This document shows, piece by piece, positions 17,827 to 26,392 of a stretch of DNA of 57,636 bases. The position numbers and the translations under genes were made by a program. The stretch comes from a virus: the IMG/VR virus record IMGVR_UViG_3300030104_002283, positions 1-57,636 of that record. One strand, written 5' to 3'. The notes under the pieces are model-generated. The model worked only from the letters and a program-made list of their open reading frames with translations, was not told the DNA's origin and did no database searches. Each line of letters begins with the position of its first letter. Position 1 is the stretch's first letter.

Positions 17827-18116
17827 TAAAGTCTCCTTATAATATCAGCCATATCTTTATGACCTTGTTTTTGTAATAACCCTGCTACAGTAGCTCTATC
17901 ACTAGCTATAGCTTGTTTCATATATAATAAAACAACTTGTGTCATATTATCTTTAAATGCTTCTGCCTGTGCTTTAACCATAGGGTCTGCATTATCACTA
18001 ATACTAATAAGTCTATCTATTATTCTTTCAGTCCAATATTCAGGACTTAAACCTTTATTGTTAGTAGTTTTAACTGCTATATCGCCTATAGTTGTTTTTA
18101 CATCTACACTAAACAT
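17826..18116 (-). CDS. Small helical phage protein
   Basis: 96 residues, alpha-helical with DPMVKAQAEAFKDNMTQVV in the middle. It is coupled by 1-bp overlaps on both sides within the neck/tail block. Function unknown. Confidence 0.55.
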   Translation of the reverse strand: MFSVDVKTTIGDIAVKTTNNKGLSPEYWTERIIDRLISISDNADPMVKAQAEAFKDNMTQVVLLYMKQAIASDRATVAGLLQKQGHKDMADIIRRL

Positions 18117-18757
18117 TATGTTCTTTGTACCCTTACAACATCATCTCTATAAGTATCTACAGTATTATCTCCTTCACCTAAAGTTTTTAATCTGGATATA
18201 GATTCCATGTATCTTTTTTCATATTGATTCATTAAATCCATATCTCCTTTCATATACATATATCCCTCTATTAAACAAGCATATAGCAAAGCATTTCTAG
18301 CATTTGTAGATAACCATGTTGTACCGCTATCTGCACCTGCTGTTATAGATGCTGGTCTATAAAAGTAATGTAACTCTACTGTAAAAGCTGCGTTAGGTGT
18401 TGGTCCTACTATAAAAGTTGTATCATCAAACAAAGCATAATGTTTTGGAATACCTGTTGTTGAAGCATTTGGATAAGCTTCTCTAATAAAGTTTACATCT
18501 TTAAATAATAAAAAAGATTGTTCACTAGAGTTTGTAATAGATAAAGAAAAATTATCTAAAAAATCTGTAGGAGTAGCTAAGTATTCACTACCAGAACTTA
18601 AATTACCAGAAACATTTTTTCTAAAATTAGGTAATCTTACTGTTTTTAATATTCTTTCTTCTGCTTGTTTAATTACATTATTTATATTAGAAACAAAACT
18701 TGTTTCTGTATTTTGTAAATAATCTTGTATTAAACTTTTTAACTCTGAAAATGTCAT
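18116..18757 (-). CDS. Neck/tail adaptor-like protein
   Basis: 213 residues. The N-terminal helices (TFSELKSLIQDYLQNTETSF, with VIKQAEERILKTVRLPNFR) followed by strands and a C-terminal helical NARNALLYACLIEGYMYMKG resemble tail tubular or adaptor proteins of podophages. It lies near the gp4-like gene, consistent with a neck or tail-tube role. Confidence 0.6.
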   Translation of the reverse strand: MTFSELKSLIQDYLQNTETSFVSNINNVIKQAEERILKTVRLPNFRKNVSGNLSSGSEYLATPTDFLDNFSLSITNSSEQSFLLFKDVNFIREAYPNASTTGIPKHYALFDDTTFIVGPTPNAAFTVELHYFYRPASITAGADSGTTWLSTNARNALLYACLIEGYMYMKGDMDLMNQYEKRYMESISRLKTLGEGDNTVDTYRDDVVRVQRT

Positions 18758-18759
18758 TA

Positions 18760-18936
18760 TTATTTTCTCTTAGTATTTCTTTTAATAGTTTTTTTTCTTT
18801 TAGGTGCTTTTACTATACTTAATCTTTTTTGGTCTTTATTAATTTTTTCAAGTTTTTTAGCTTGTGCAGCATGTAATTTACTAGCTTTTTTTAAACCTTT
18901 AATTATTTCATTTAAGTCTTTTGTATAGTGAGCCAT
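18760..18936 (-). CDS. Small Lys-rich protein
   Basis: 58 residues. The segment IIKGLKKASKLHAAQAKKLE closely matches the N-terminal part of the 98-residue protein at 20861-21157 (VIKGLKKASKTHAGQAKTLE), so the two are paralogues. The C-terminus is a run of Lys/Arg. The start is ATG 18936, four bases after the upstream stop. Probably a nucleic-acid-binding virion component. Confidence 0.65.
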   Translation of the reverse strand: MAHYTKDLNEIIKGLKKASKLHAAQAKKLEKINKDQKRLSIVKAPKRKKTIKRNTKRK

Positions 18937-18940
18937 ATTA

Positions 18941-19255
18941 TTATCCTATTGTTATTGTTACTTTACCTATTGCACCACGCATTATTAATCCAGTTCCAGT
19001 TACAGGGTTAAAACCAAATAACTCTCTTGAATCTGCTTCACCAGTATCAACTCTTGCATCATATAAAGTTTGCGGGTCTATAGTTGATATAAGGTTTACA
19101 TCTAGTTGTGGTTGGTCTGGGTCATAACAAGTATGACAAACTCTTAAACCATTTCTTACTTTGTTTTCTGTTTCATATCTAAGTTCATTTAACTTATAAG
19201 TAAATCCACACCTATCACAAATACCTAAAGCTTTTTTTCCTGCTGCATATGCCAT
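18941..19255 (-). CDS. Zinc-ribbon-type virion protein
   Basis: 104 residues. Two Cys pairs, CDRCG (near residue 13) and CHTC (near 40), should bind zinc. A C-terminal GLIMRGAIGKVTITIG strand follows. Similar proteins sit between neck genes of marine podophages. Function unknown. Confidence 0.6.
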   Translation of the reverse strand: MAYAAGKKALGICDRCGFTYKLNELRYETENKVRNGLRVCHTCYDPDQPQLDVNLISTIDPQTLYDARVDTGEADSRELFGFNPVTGTGLIMRGAIGKVTITIG

Positions 19256-19257
19256 AA

Positions 19258-19950
19258 CTAAATGTGATTGTTAAAAGGAACAAATCTTACTGATGCTCTT
19301 TCTCTATCTGCATCACTAACATCATTCCATAATTCTTCATACTTTTGTTTTATTATAGGTAGTTTTTGTAAAGCATCATTGTTTTTACAAGCAATATTAT
19401 ATGCTAAACCATAAGTCATACATGGTAAATATCTTGTAGGTACAGCAGTATTGTTAGTTGCAACATTACCTGTATCTTCTATTTTTTTTACATAAAAATA
19501 TACTAATGTATATGTTTCATTACCATCTGGAGATGACCATAGTTTAATTGTTGGTGTGCTTATATTTCTATCAAAATAAAATAAACTTGGTTTACCTTTG
19601 TTTAGCTTATTAGATATGTGTGCATATTCACTTACAGATATTCTTCTAAGTGTTTGGTCAACTTGTTTATTTACATCACTAGCATCTGTTCTTATAAAAG
19701 CTTCTATTATATCTAACACATTACTATCTAATGTATAGTCTGATGTGCCTTCTGTTAATGTTTGTGTAGCTTCCTCTACACTAAAAAGATTTAAACCTCT
19801 GTTTTGCCATTCAAGAAATAATAAATCTAAAGCTCTTCTAGCTGTTTTATACTCATAGCCTGAACGCAATTCAAGTCCACATAACTCATATGCTTCCTCA
19901 ATAATATCACTTAAATCTAAGTTAAATGTAGTTGTTCCGCTTGTTGCCAT
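19258..19950 (-). CDS. P22 gp4-like tail accessory/neck protein
   Basis: 230 residues. DIIEEAYELCGLELRSGYE followed by ARRALDLLFLEWQNRGLNLF is the typical start of gp4-like head-closure proteins. The C-terminal helices (YLPCMTYGLAYNIACKN and IKQKYEELWND) also match. It should sit below the portal and close the head. Supports a podovirus with P22-type neck. Confidence 0.72.
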   Translation of the reverse strand: MATSGTTTFNLDLSDIIEEAYELCGLELRSGYEYKTARRALDLLFLEWQNRGLNLFSVEEATQTLTEGTSDYTLDSNVLDIIEAFIRTDASDVNKQVDQTLRRISVSEYAHISNKLNKGKPSLFYFDRNISTPTIKLWSSPDGNETYTLVYFYVKKIEDTGNVATNNTAVPTRYLPCMTYGLAYNIACKNNDALQKLPIIKQKYEELWNDVSDADRERASVRFVPFNNHI

Positions 19951-20186
19951 TATCTATACCTTGCTGTTTTCTTTGCTATCTTTTTAGGTTGTTTTACAAA
20001 CTGTTTACCTTTTCTATTTCCTTTTGCTTTAGCTCTATTAGTAGCTGCTTTTTCAGATTTACTTAAAGCTTTCCATGCTTTGTCAGGTAAGTATCTTTTT
20101 TTTCCTTTACTCGGTTTTCCATCAGAAGTACGCCATTTTTGTTTACCCCAATCTTTTAAAGACCTTTGTGATTTTTTCAATGGCAT
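19950..20186 (-). CDS. Small Lys/Arg-rich virion-region protein
   Basis: 78 residues, about one third Lys or Arg, with SLKDWGKQKWRTSDGKPSKG and ATNRAKAKGNRKGK. First of a group of basic proteins in the structural block. It may be packaged with DNA, but no experimental family is recognised. Confidence 0.6.
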   Translation of the reverse strand: MPLKKSQRSLKDWGKQKWRTSDGKPSKGKKRYLPDKAWKALSKSEKAATNRAKAKGNRKGKQFVKQPKKIAKKTARYR

Positions 20187-20860
20187 TAGTCTTCCTCTTC
20201 AAAACCTTCACTATATAAATTATTAAATGTTATTTCAGGACTTAAATAACTTTCATGTGCTTCTGCTGAATGTAAATATTGTGATGGTGCAAAATCTGGT
20301 GGTCCTTCTCCCGTTATCCATAATGCAGGACTAGTAGCTCTTACTCTATTATTAGGTAGTGCTACAAAATTACCTTTCCATTTACAATCTTCAGTTATAT
20401 ATAACACATGACTTTGTTTATGTTGTGCAGGACAATCTGCTATAGAGTTACCTGTGTAATCTACAGTAAACATATATTTAGCACGATAAAAACCATTATC
20501 AATTTTTGCTATCCAAGGACTAGAGCTTACCCTGTCAATTACTACAACAGAATGATTTCTTGCTTCACAATCCCAAGGTTGTGCTAAATGGTCTTCCATT
20601 GGTTCTCCCCATTCTTCAGAAGGTATATCTGCTACTAAAGCTTGTATTGGCATACGAGCCCACATAGCTCCACCATGTACATCTTCATCATCATCACAAC
20701 CCGTAAAAACAACTTGAAATGATAATGACCTATCAGGTATTGTATTTACTGCCATAGCTATAGCATGTAAATATTCTCCATGATATTTTTCGTGATTTGC
20801 TGTAAATTCTTTTCTTACCCAGCATTTAAAGTAAGGTATATTACTAATTAAATAAGGCAT
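20186..20860 (-). CDS. Virion-associated protein of unknown function
   Basis: 224 residues, acidic and beta-rich, with FQVVFTGCDDDEDVHGGAMW, WDCEARNHSVVVIDR and a C-terminal EEED. It resembles a family present among structural genes of marine phages. It is coupled to flanking basic-protein genes by 0-1 bp spacing. No catalytic motif identified. Confidence 0.55.
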   Translation of the reverse strand: MPYLISNIPYFKCWVRKEFTANHEKYHGEYLHAIAMAVNTIPDRSLSFQVVFTGCDDDEDVHGGAMWARMPIQALVADIPSEEWGEPMEDHLAQPWDCEARNHSVVVIDRVSSSPWIAKIDNGFYRAKYMFTVDYTGNSIADCPAQHKQSHVLYITEDCKWKGNFVALPNNRVRATSPALWITGEGPPDFAPSQYLHSAEAHESYLSPEITFNNLYSEGFEEED

Positions 20861-21157
20861 TTATTTATATCCTCCACCAGCTTTTTTATAAGCTTTAGCC
20901 ATCATTTGTGCTTTACGAGCAGACCATTGACCAGCTTTACCACCTTTAGTTCCAGCTTTTATTCTGTTAAATATTCTTTTACGCAATCCGGGTTTAGTAT
21001 AATTACCAGCTTCATTAACTCTACTTTTACTTTTTTTTCTAGTTTTACCACCTTTTTTAAATTCTATAGATTCTAAAGTTTTAGCTTGACCTGCATGTGT
21101 TTTACTAGCTTTTTTTAAACCTTTAATTACTTTGTTAATTTTTTGTGCTCTACTCAT
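20861..21157 (-). CDS. Basic protein, paralogue of the 58-residue protein
   Basis: 98 residues. The N-terminus (KVIKGLKKASKTHAGQAK) is shared with the protein at 18760-18936. The remainder is Lys/Arg/Gly-rich (GGKTRKKSKSRVNEAGNYTK), ending WSARKAQMMAKAYKKAGGGY. Probably DNA binding. Confidence 0.6.
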   Translation of the reverse strand: MSRAQKINKVIKGLKKASKTHAGQAKTLESIEFKKGGKTRKKSKSRVNEAGNYTKPGLRKRIFNRIKAGTKGGKAGQWSARKAQMMAKAYKKAGGGYK

Positions 21158-21447
21158 TATTTTTTACCATGTAATTTTCTTATAGCTTCTTTACCTTTTT
21201 TAAATATATTTGCTACTTGTTTTTTACCCATAACCTTTGACCTTTGTTCTCCTACTGTAAGTATTTGAATTTTACGAGCAAATGGTTTTTTAATTTTTTT
21301 AACTTTAGCTACAGTTGCTCTAGCATCTGCAGGTGTAGCAAACTTAATACTAACTGTATCTTTAGGATTTTCGTCAGTATATAACCTACGACTAGAGCCT
21401 TTAGGTTTTTTTCCTGTTCCTACTTTTGGGTCTTTTTTGCTTCGCAT
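21157..21447 (-). CDS. Basic phage protein of unknown function
   Basis: 96 residues. KPKGSSRRLYTDENPKDTVS and ATPADARATVAKVKKIKKPF suggest a small alpha/beta domain with basic flanks. No clear Shine-Dalgarno precedes ATG 21447, so expression may rely on the overlapping 38-residue frame upstream. Confidence 0.55.
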   Translation of the reverse strand: MRSKKDPKVGTGKKPKGSSRRLYTDENPKDTVSIKFATPADARATVAKVKKIKKPFARKIQILTVGEQRSKVMGKKQVANIFKKGKEAIRKLHGKK

Positions 21448-21517
21448 TATTAATAATTTTATTTTTTTTTGATGCTGGTGCTTTTAAAGTACTTTGTCTA
21501 AACGCAGTTCTGGACAT
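21401..21517 (-). CDS. Possible 38-residue basic protein
   Basis: ATG 21517 overlaps the previous stop as TAATG, the coupling pattern used widely in this phage. The peptide begins MSRTAFRQSTLKAPASKK and then runs across a nine-A homopolymer to a stop inside the next gene. A one-base error in the homopolymer would change its length. Low confidence. Confidence 0.35.
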   Translation of the reverse strand: MSRTAFRQSTLKAPASKKNKIINNAKQKRPKSRNRKKT

Positions 21518-21810
21518 TACCATTTTACTTTATCTGCCCAGTATGCAGCTGACATTTTACCTTTTCTAATATTTTTTCTATGTCTAGCTTTAAAAGACTT
21601 TCTTTTCATTTTCATTCTACGAGACTCACCCTTTTTAGGTTTACCTGCAGTCTTAGCACCTTTCTCGCCAAATCTAATAGTTTTTATTTTGTTGCCTTCT
21701 TTTGCAACAACTATATGAGATTTTTTAGGGTGGTTAGGGGTACGTTTTGGTTTGTTGTACCCACTAACACCTGCTCTCTTTAAACGAGAATCTTTGGTAG
21801 AACGGCTCAT
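21517..21810 (-). CDS. Basic phage protein of unknown function
   Basis: 97 residues, about 40 percent Lys/Arg in the second half (SRRMKMKRKSFKARHRKNIR). The middle has a short strand-rich section (HIVVAKEGNKIKTIRFG). Another member of the basic-protein group. Confidence 0.6.
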   Translation of the reverse strand: MSRSTKDSRLKRAGVSGYNKPKRTPNHPKKSHIVVAKEGNKIKTIRFGEKGAKTAGKPKKGESRRMKMKRKSFKARHRKNIRKGKMSAAYWADKVKW

Positions 21811-21819
21811 AGTTTATTA

Positions 21820-22029
21820 CTAAACTCTACCACCTATTTTCTTTTTAAGTATTTCATTAAAAGTTTTTGGCATAGCTCTAGTTTTAGCAGTTTTTCCACC
21901 TCGCATAGCTCTAGTTTTAGCAGTTTTTCCACCTCGCATAGTTCTAGTCTTGGCAGTCTTACCACCTCGCATAGTTTTAGTTTTGGTGTTTTTACCACCT
22001 TTCATAGTTTTAGTTTTTGATGTTTTCAT
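21820..22029 (-). CDS. Tandem-repeat basic protein
   Basis: 69 residues containing four tandem 11-residue repeats of the form M(K/R)GGK(N/T)xKT(K/R)(T/A), encoded by 33-bp DNA repeats. The C-terminus is PKTFNEILKKKIGGRV. The repeat array is basic and probably binds nucleic acid. Repeat number is likely to vary among relatives. The start overlaps the upstream stop by 4 bp. Confidence 0.65.
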   Translation of the reverse strand: MKTSKTKTMKGGKNTKTKTMRGGKTAKTRTMRGGKTAKTRAMRGGKTAKTRAMPKTFNEILKKKIGGRV

Positions 22030-22214
22030 TTTTTCACCTTTGGTTTTTTAGCTGGTTTTTTTGCAGCTGGTTTCTTTTTTGGTTTGAGTTCTTTAAGCAT
22101 AGCGTCAGCTTCTTTTGCTCTTAATGGTCCTGCTACTAATTCTTCGCCATTCCATATAACATAAGCTGGGTCGCCATTTTCAAAGTGCCCGTTTTCTTCT
22201 TTTTTAATTGTCAT
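22026..22214 (-). CDS. Small protein with Lys/Pro/Ala tail
   Basis: 62 residues: a small folded N-terminal part (NGDPAYVIWNGEELVAGPLR) and a histone-H1-like tail of KKPAAKKPAKKPK. The tail suggests DNA binding. Confidence 0.6.
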   Translation of the reverse strand: MTIKKEENGHFENGDPAYVIWNGEELVAGPLRAKEADAMLKELKPKKKPAAKKPAKKPKVKK

Positions 22215-22222
22215 AGTTTCAC

Positions 22223-22627
22223 CTATTCGTAAATTTTAGTTAATACTAATATTATAGAGTATGCATCTCCGCTAGAATGACCAACAGTTGTAAAGTCAAT
22301 ATCTCCAGTTTTACCTGAACCTGCATTGTTAGGAATACCAGTAAATAAATCGTAATACTCATCACCTGTGCTATCTGCTGGTAATGGCATAGCTAATACA
22401 TTTGTACTAGCATCAAATTCAATATTTACTCTCATTCCTACACAAGCCCAATATATTCTTGATATTGTTACTGAAGTGCATGACTGCCCTAAACTATTAG
22501 CTTTTAGAGCAGACACATCAACTTTTTTTACTGCTGATTCACCAGTGCCATCACTAGCATTAGTAAACTTCATAATAGCAATTTTATCGCCATCTTGAAT
22601 AGTTTGTGAAGTTACTGTATCAGCCAT
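22223..22627 (-). CDS. Probable virion protein
   Basis: 134 residues, beta-rich, with DGDKIAIMKFTNASDGTGES and a terminal SIILVLTKIYE strand. It lies between capsid-associated genes; role unknown. Confidence 0.5.
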   Translation of the reverse strand: MADTVTSQTIQDGDKIAIMKFTNASDGTGESAVKKVDVSALKANSLGQSCTSVTISRIYWACVGMRVNIEFDASTNVLAMPLPADSTGDEYYDLFTGIPNNAGSGKTGDIDFTTVGHSSGDAYSIILVLTKIYE

Positions 22628-22636
22628 AATCTACTC

Positions 22637-23161
22637 CTATGCGTCAGAAAATGCTGGAACATCTGCACCTTCTTGATTACCCCAGATATACCAATTAGTA
22701 CTATCTTTAGCTAATATATTAATTTCAAACAAACCAAAGTCTGTAAGCGTTAATATAGAGTTAGAGTTACCATCTGAATATACAGAAACATTATCTGCAT
22801 TAGAATCTAAATGTACTATACCGCCTATATAGAAGTTAGTATTAGAACCAGTGCTAATAATTAAGTTTTCTGTTTCTTCTGCAGCACCACCATAAATTAA
22901 TTTAAAGTGAACACCTGCTGATGGGGAAGGTAATGTTAATGTACAGTTCGCTGATAAAGCAGGAACAACAGAAACTCTACCACCATGAGTAGTTGCTGTT
23001 AAAGAAATAGCTGTAGTGTCAGCTAAAGCTACAGGAGTAACTTGCATACCATCACCATTTAAAGTGAACTCTGTAGTTACAGCACCTGTAGTTGAATTTT
23101 TAGATACGACTTGGAAGCCGTTCTCGGACCTGACTGGTCCATTAAAGGTTGAATTAGCCAT
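22637..23161 (-). CDS. Capsid-associated or decoration-type protein
   Basis: 174 residues. FNGPVRSENGFQVVSKN, HGGRVSVVPALSANCTLTLP and WYIWGNQEGADVPAF are features of a beta-sandwich family common downstream of marine phage capsid genes. First gene after the capsid terminator, so it may have its own promoter. Confidence 0.6.
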   Translation of the reverse strand: MANSTFNGPVRSENGFQVVSKNSTTGAVTTEFTLNGDGMQVTPVALADTTAISLTATTHGGRVSVVPALSANCTLTLPSPSAGVHFKLIYGGAAEETENLIISTGSNTNFYIGGIVHLDSNADNVSVYSDGNSNSILTLTDFGLFEINILAKDSTNWYIWGNQEGADVPAFSDA

Positions 23162-23205
23162 GTCTTTCTCCTAAAAGAAAATATCTATCATCTTGGCAAA
23201 GTCTG

Positions 23206-23240
23206 CTAGGGCAGTTGATAGACAATTAATAAATCCCTAG
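23206..23240. repeat. CTAGGG inverted repeat
   Basis: CTAGGG at 23206-23211 and CCCTAG at 23235-23240 are perfect inverted repeats 23 bases apart, between the capsid terminator and the next gene. They could form a second hairpin or an operator. Confidence 0.4.
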
Positions 23241-23245
23241 TTACG

Positions 23246-23270
23246 AAAAAAGGGGAGCACAAGGCTCCCC
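23246..23270 (-). terminator. Rho-independent terminator after the capsid gene
   Basis: On the minus strand GGGGAGC-CTTGT-GCTCCCC forms a perfect 7-bp GC-rich stem followed directly by TTTTTT. It begins 8 bases after the capsid stop, so it should end or reduce transcription of the packaging/capsid genes. Confidence 0.92.
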
Positions 23271-23277
23271 ATCAAAT

Positions 23278-24216
23278 TTAGCTTGAACCCGGTGAGCCAT
23301 AAATACCAAGCGGGTCTGATACTCCAAATGAGTATCTTTCTCTAGCTTTGTATCTGACATTTCCGGTGTCAAAATCTCCGTCCATAGATGTTTCCATTCC
23401 GGTTCTGTTGAAATGTTTCATGCCGTTTGGAACATCAGTGATAATGAAGAAAGCATTAGTATCAGTAAGATAATGATTAATCATATATCCTTCTGGGAAA
23501 GACCCATTATTAGATATAGCATTAATATCATTATCAGATGTACCAACTCTAAATTGAGATTCTAAAAGTCTAGTTGCTGTAAACTGCAAAGCAGATGGAA
23601 CAATTAATCTTTTAGGTCTAGCTGCTATCTTCAAACCTCTTTGGTCTACGAAGTTACTGATATTAATAACAGCATCTTCTAAAGATGTTTCATTAAGGTC
23701 TGCAGCAGTAGCAGGTCTATTAGAGTTTTTACCTCCATTTACTAATGGGTGTCCGTCCCCACCAGTAACACCATCTCCATCTGCAGTAAATAAGTTTACT
23801 CCGTCTCCTGATTGGAAAGAATTTGTAAACCCATTATTGAGTGGAAAAGCAGCTTTAACTTGCTTAGTGTAAGCCATAGCTCTTGCTAATGCTTTAGTAT
23901 ATCGAGCAGAAAGTGAATCATAAAGGTTATCCTCTATTGCTTCCTCTGTAATCGCAAAACCTAAAGCGATGGTTTCATGGTTGTATCTAGCTGTAAAGCT
24001 TTCTTGTGCTGAATCATAAGTGATTGCTGCACCTTCATCTTTTACAACTGCTTGATTAAATCCACTTAACTGAACTTCTTCTTCAAAACTTCTATCAGAA
24101 TTTTCAGTTTCGTAAATCATAGTATGCTCATCTTCGTACTTTTCGTACTCCAATCCAAACAATGCGTTTAGTCCGGGTAGGAGTTCTTTTAACATTTGTG
24201 CTCTTGAAATAGCCAT
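23278..24216 (-). CDS. Major capsid protein
   Basis: 312 residues, no signal. AISRAQMLKELLPGLNALFG at the start, FEEEVQLSGFNQAVVKDEGA, and ALGFAITEEAIEDNLYDSL are typical of HK97-fold capsid proteins of marine podophages. It lies after scaffold and decoration-type genes and is closed by a strong terminator, as expected for a highly expressed capsid gene. Confidence 0.85.
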   Translation of the reverse strand: MAISRAQMLKELLPGLNALFGLEYEKYEDEHTMIYETENSDRSFEEEVQLSGFNQAVVKDEGAAITYDSAQESFTARYNHETIALGFAITEEAIEDNLYDSLSARYTKALARAMAYTKQVKAAFPLNNGFTNSFQSGDGVNLFTADGDGVTGGDGHPLVNGGKNSNRPATAADLNETSLEDAVINISNFVDQRGLKIAARPKRLIVPSALQFTATRLLESQFRVGTSDNDINAISNNGSFPEGYMINHYLTDTNAFFIITDVPNGMKHFNRTGMETSMDGDFDTGNVRYKARERYSFGVSDPLGIYGSPGSS

Positions 24217-24232
24217 AATTTATTCTCCTATA

Positions 24233-24811
24233 TTAAACGCCTGTTGTATTGGTTAATTGATGTCCTGCGTTAAAGACAACAATAACATCTGTAAATGAGT
24301 CGCCAACTGCACTATCAGGTCCGTTTACGAACTCAATAATTTTAACTGGCAAAGTATTGGTTGTTGCAATCGTACTGCTATCAACAGCATTTTTGCTTCG
24401 ACCTATACTTGTACTACCTGCTGTTTGAACAACAGCAGCATTGTTTCCTAATGCTGTTTGTGCTAATGAAGCATCACCTTGCATTTGCATTTCAACAAAA
24501 GGGTCATCAACAACATACGCACTAATATCACTTGCACTTGTAGATGCTGGATATGTTTGTGAGAATGTTAATTGGTTTGTATTTGGGTCAGTGTATGACA
24601 CACCTACAAATACTCCTACTGGAGTACAAGCTGTAGTTCCTGTGTCTTTTTCGACAGTACCAGAACTGACAAGCTTTACAAAATCTCCGTAGAATATAGC
24701 AGTGCCGTAACCGGAAGCTATCTTGTAATGTCTAACTTTTCCTGTAAAAGAGCCATTAGAACTAAGACAACCTACTGGTTCTGCACCCATTGGGGTAGCT
24801 GAAGCAGCCAT
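24233..24811 (-). CDS. Head decoration-type protein
   Basis: 192 residues. GSFTGKVRHYKIASGYGTAI, GVFVGVSYTDPNTNQLTF and SAYVVDDPFVEMQMQGDAS resemble a family located just upstream of capsid genes in marine podophages, with a decoration-protein-like beta fold. RBS AGGAG precedes its ATG. Confidence 0.6.
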   Translation of the reverse strand: MAASATPMGAEPVGCLSSNGSFTGKVRHYKIASGYGTAIFYGDFVKLVSSGTVEKDTGTTACTPVGVFVGVSYTDPNTNQLTFSQTYPASTSASDISAYVVDDPFVEMQMQGDASLAQTALGNNAAVVQTAGSTSIGRSKNAVDSSTIATTNTLPVKIIEFVNGPDSAVGDSFTDVIVVFNAGHQLTNTTGV

Positions 24812-24863
24812 ATAATTCTCCTAAAATTTTTAAAAGAGGGCTTCTAGCTAAATTATTATTTAG

Positions 24864-25343
24864 TTATTTGCCACCAAATGAGGTTCTCGTTTTGCGGTCT
24901 GGTTTTAACATAGGCATACGAGGGTCATTTTCTTTTAAATAGTTATTATCAACGGCTTCCATTTGTTCTCTTGCAACTTTTCTGTAGTATTCATCTCTTT
25001 GTTCCATTAACTCTCTAGGAGCTTTACAAAGTAATAAACCGCCTACTTCCATGTTGCCTTTCTCAGCCCATTCAGAATCCACATCACAAACTAAATGTAA
25101 TTCAGGGTGGTCCTCTGCTCTAACAGGTTCCCAACCTTCTCTAAATTTAGAACTAACATTTACATTATTAGGTTTTCCTAATATTGATGTAGCTATCCAC
25201 CTAAATACCCAGCCATCTTGCGGTGTTGGATTAGGTAGTTTTGATTGTGGCTCCCAAGGTTGAGTTCTTTTTTCAGACTCTCTGGATTCCGATTCTCTTG
25301 CAGCTCTTGTAACTTCTTCAGTTACATTTTCATTATCAGCCAT
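24864..25343 (-). CDS. Head-region phage protein
   Basis: 159 residues. ATG 25343 was chosen because AGGAGGTG lies seven to eight bases upstream inside the end of the scaffold gene; the longer frame lacks this. The protein has QDGWVFRWIATSILGKPNNV and WEPVRAEDHPELHL, and a helical C-terminus. This family accompanies marine podophage capsid genes; role unknown. Confidence 0.65.
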   Translation of the reverse strand: MADNENVTEEVTRAARESESRESEKRTQPWEPQSKLPNPTPQDGWVFRWIATSILGKPNNVNVSSKFREGWEPVRAEDHPELHLVCDVDSEWAEKGNMEVGGLLLCKAPRELMEQRDEYYRKVAREQMEAVDNNYLKENDPRMPMLKPDRKTRTSFGGK

Positions 25344-26391
25344 TCTGCACCTCCTTGGCGAGTTGTTTGGCATATTGTTCTGGTGTTAAACCCAAACGCC
25401 TTGCGAGAGCAACTTGGGTTCCTGTCAACTGTACTTTGCGTGGCATAGCACCATTGTTTCTTGTCGCTGGTGCTACAACATTCGATGGTTTTTTGGAAAT
25501 CACAGTTTCAACAACTTCTTCGTTGCCGACAGATATTTCTTCTTCTCCAAAAAATTCAGGAAATTTTCCACGCATACGCTTGTCAACTTCCTGATAATAC
25601 TGGTCGCTAGTAGGATATATGCCCTCATCTTGTATTAGAGTTTCATGTAGCCCATAAGCATAACCAGTCATGTCTTTATGTTCTTTATTTCCAAACCAAG
25701 TATTTTTTTGCAACCACTCTACTGCCTTTGGGTCAGGTGGAGTGTGTTGTTGTACTGGTTGTGGTTGTTGTGCAACATTTTGTTGTTGCATTTGTTGCAT
25801 TTGCTGTTGTCTAGCTTCTGTTTGCTGTTGATAGTAGTTTAATTTTTCGTTAGCACTTTTTGCATCTACTTGTGCAGATAAAATCTTTTCATTAGCAGCT
25901 AACATTTTATCTGTATCACCAGCTTCATAAGCTTCTTTAAATTCAGCTTTACCCTGCTCTAATTCTGCAGTAGCTTTAGCTGATATTTGTCCAAGTAAAG
26001 CTTCTTCTCCTTTGTTAATTAAAGCAGATAATCTTTTATTTTCATCTTGGATTTTTTGAGCATAACCAACGGCTTCATCTCTTAATTTTTCTGAAGCTTC
26101 TTTAGCTCGTCTTTCTTCGTGATAGTCGTATTTAATTTTATCAATTCTTTTTTGGACTTTTTCACTAATACCATCTATTTCTTCTTCAACTCCATCAGTT
26201 GTAGTTTTTACTTTAGGTGGTCTTCTATCCTCTGCAGGTCTATCATCTATAACTTCTACTTGAAGTTCATCTGTAGATTCTACTTTGGGTTCTTTTTCAA
26301 AGGTGGTTTTAACACCAAAGAACTTTTCTTCTTTAGAAGATTGCGGTGCTTGTTCCGTAACTTCTTGATTTGCTGTAGTATTTTCACTCAT
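25336..26391 (-). CDS. Scaffold-like protein
   Basis: 351 residues, very charged, with an acidic N-terminus, a central coiled coil (about 75-190), a Gln-rich segment (195-220) and a C-terminal helix-turn-helix-like LARRLGLTPEQYAKQLAKE. Composition and position between the GroES-like and capsid genes fit a head scaffolding protein. Confidence 0.7.
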   Translation of the reverse strand: MSENTTANQEVTEQAPQSSKEEKFFGVKTTFEKEPKVESTDELQVEVIDDRPAEDRRPPKVKTTTDGVEEEIDGISEKVQKRIDKIKYDYHEERRAKEASEKLRDEAVGYAQKIQDENKRLSALINKGEEALLGQISAKATAELEQGKAEFKEAYEAGDTDKMLAANEKILSAQVDAKSANEKLNYYQQQTEARQQQMQQMQQQNVAQQPQPVQQHTPPDPKAVEWLQKNTWFGNKEHKDMTGYAYGLHETLIQDEGIYPTSDQYYQEVDKRMRGKFPEFFGEEEISVGNEEVVETVISKKPSNVVAPATRNNGAMPRKVQLTGTQVALARRLGLTPEQYAKQLAKEVQNG

Positions 26392-26392
26392 A

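Noticed and set aside
21888-22010. 33-bp direct repeats considered as a CRISPR array
   Set aside because: The repeats are contiguous, have no spacers and encode an in-frame 11-residue protein repeat.
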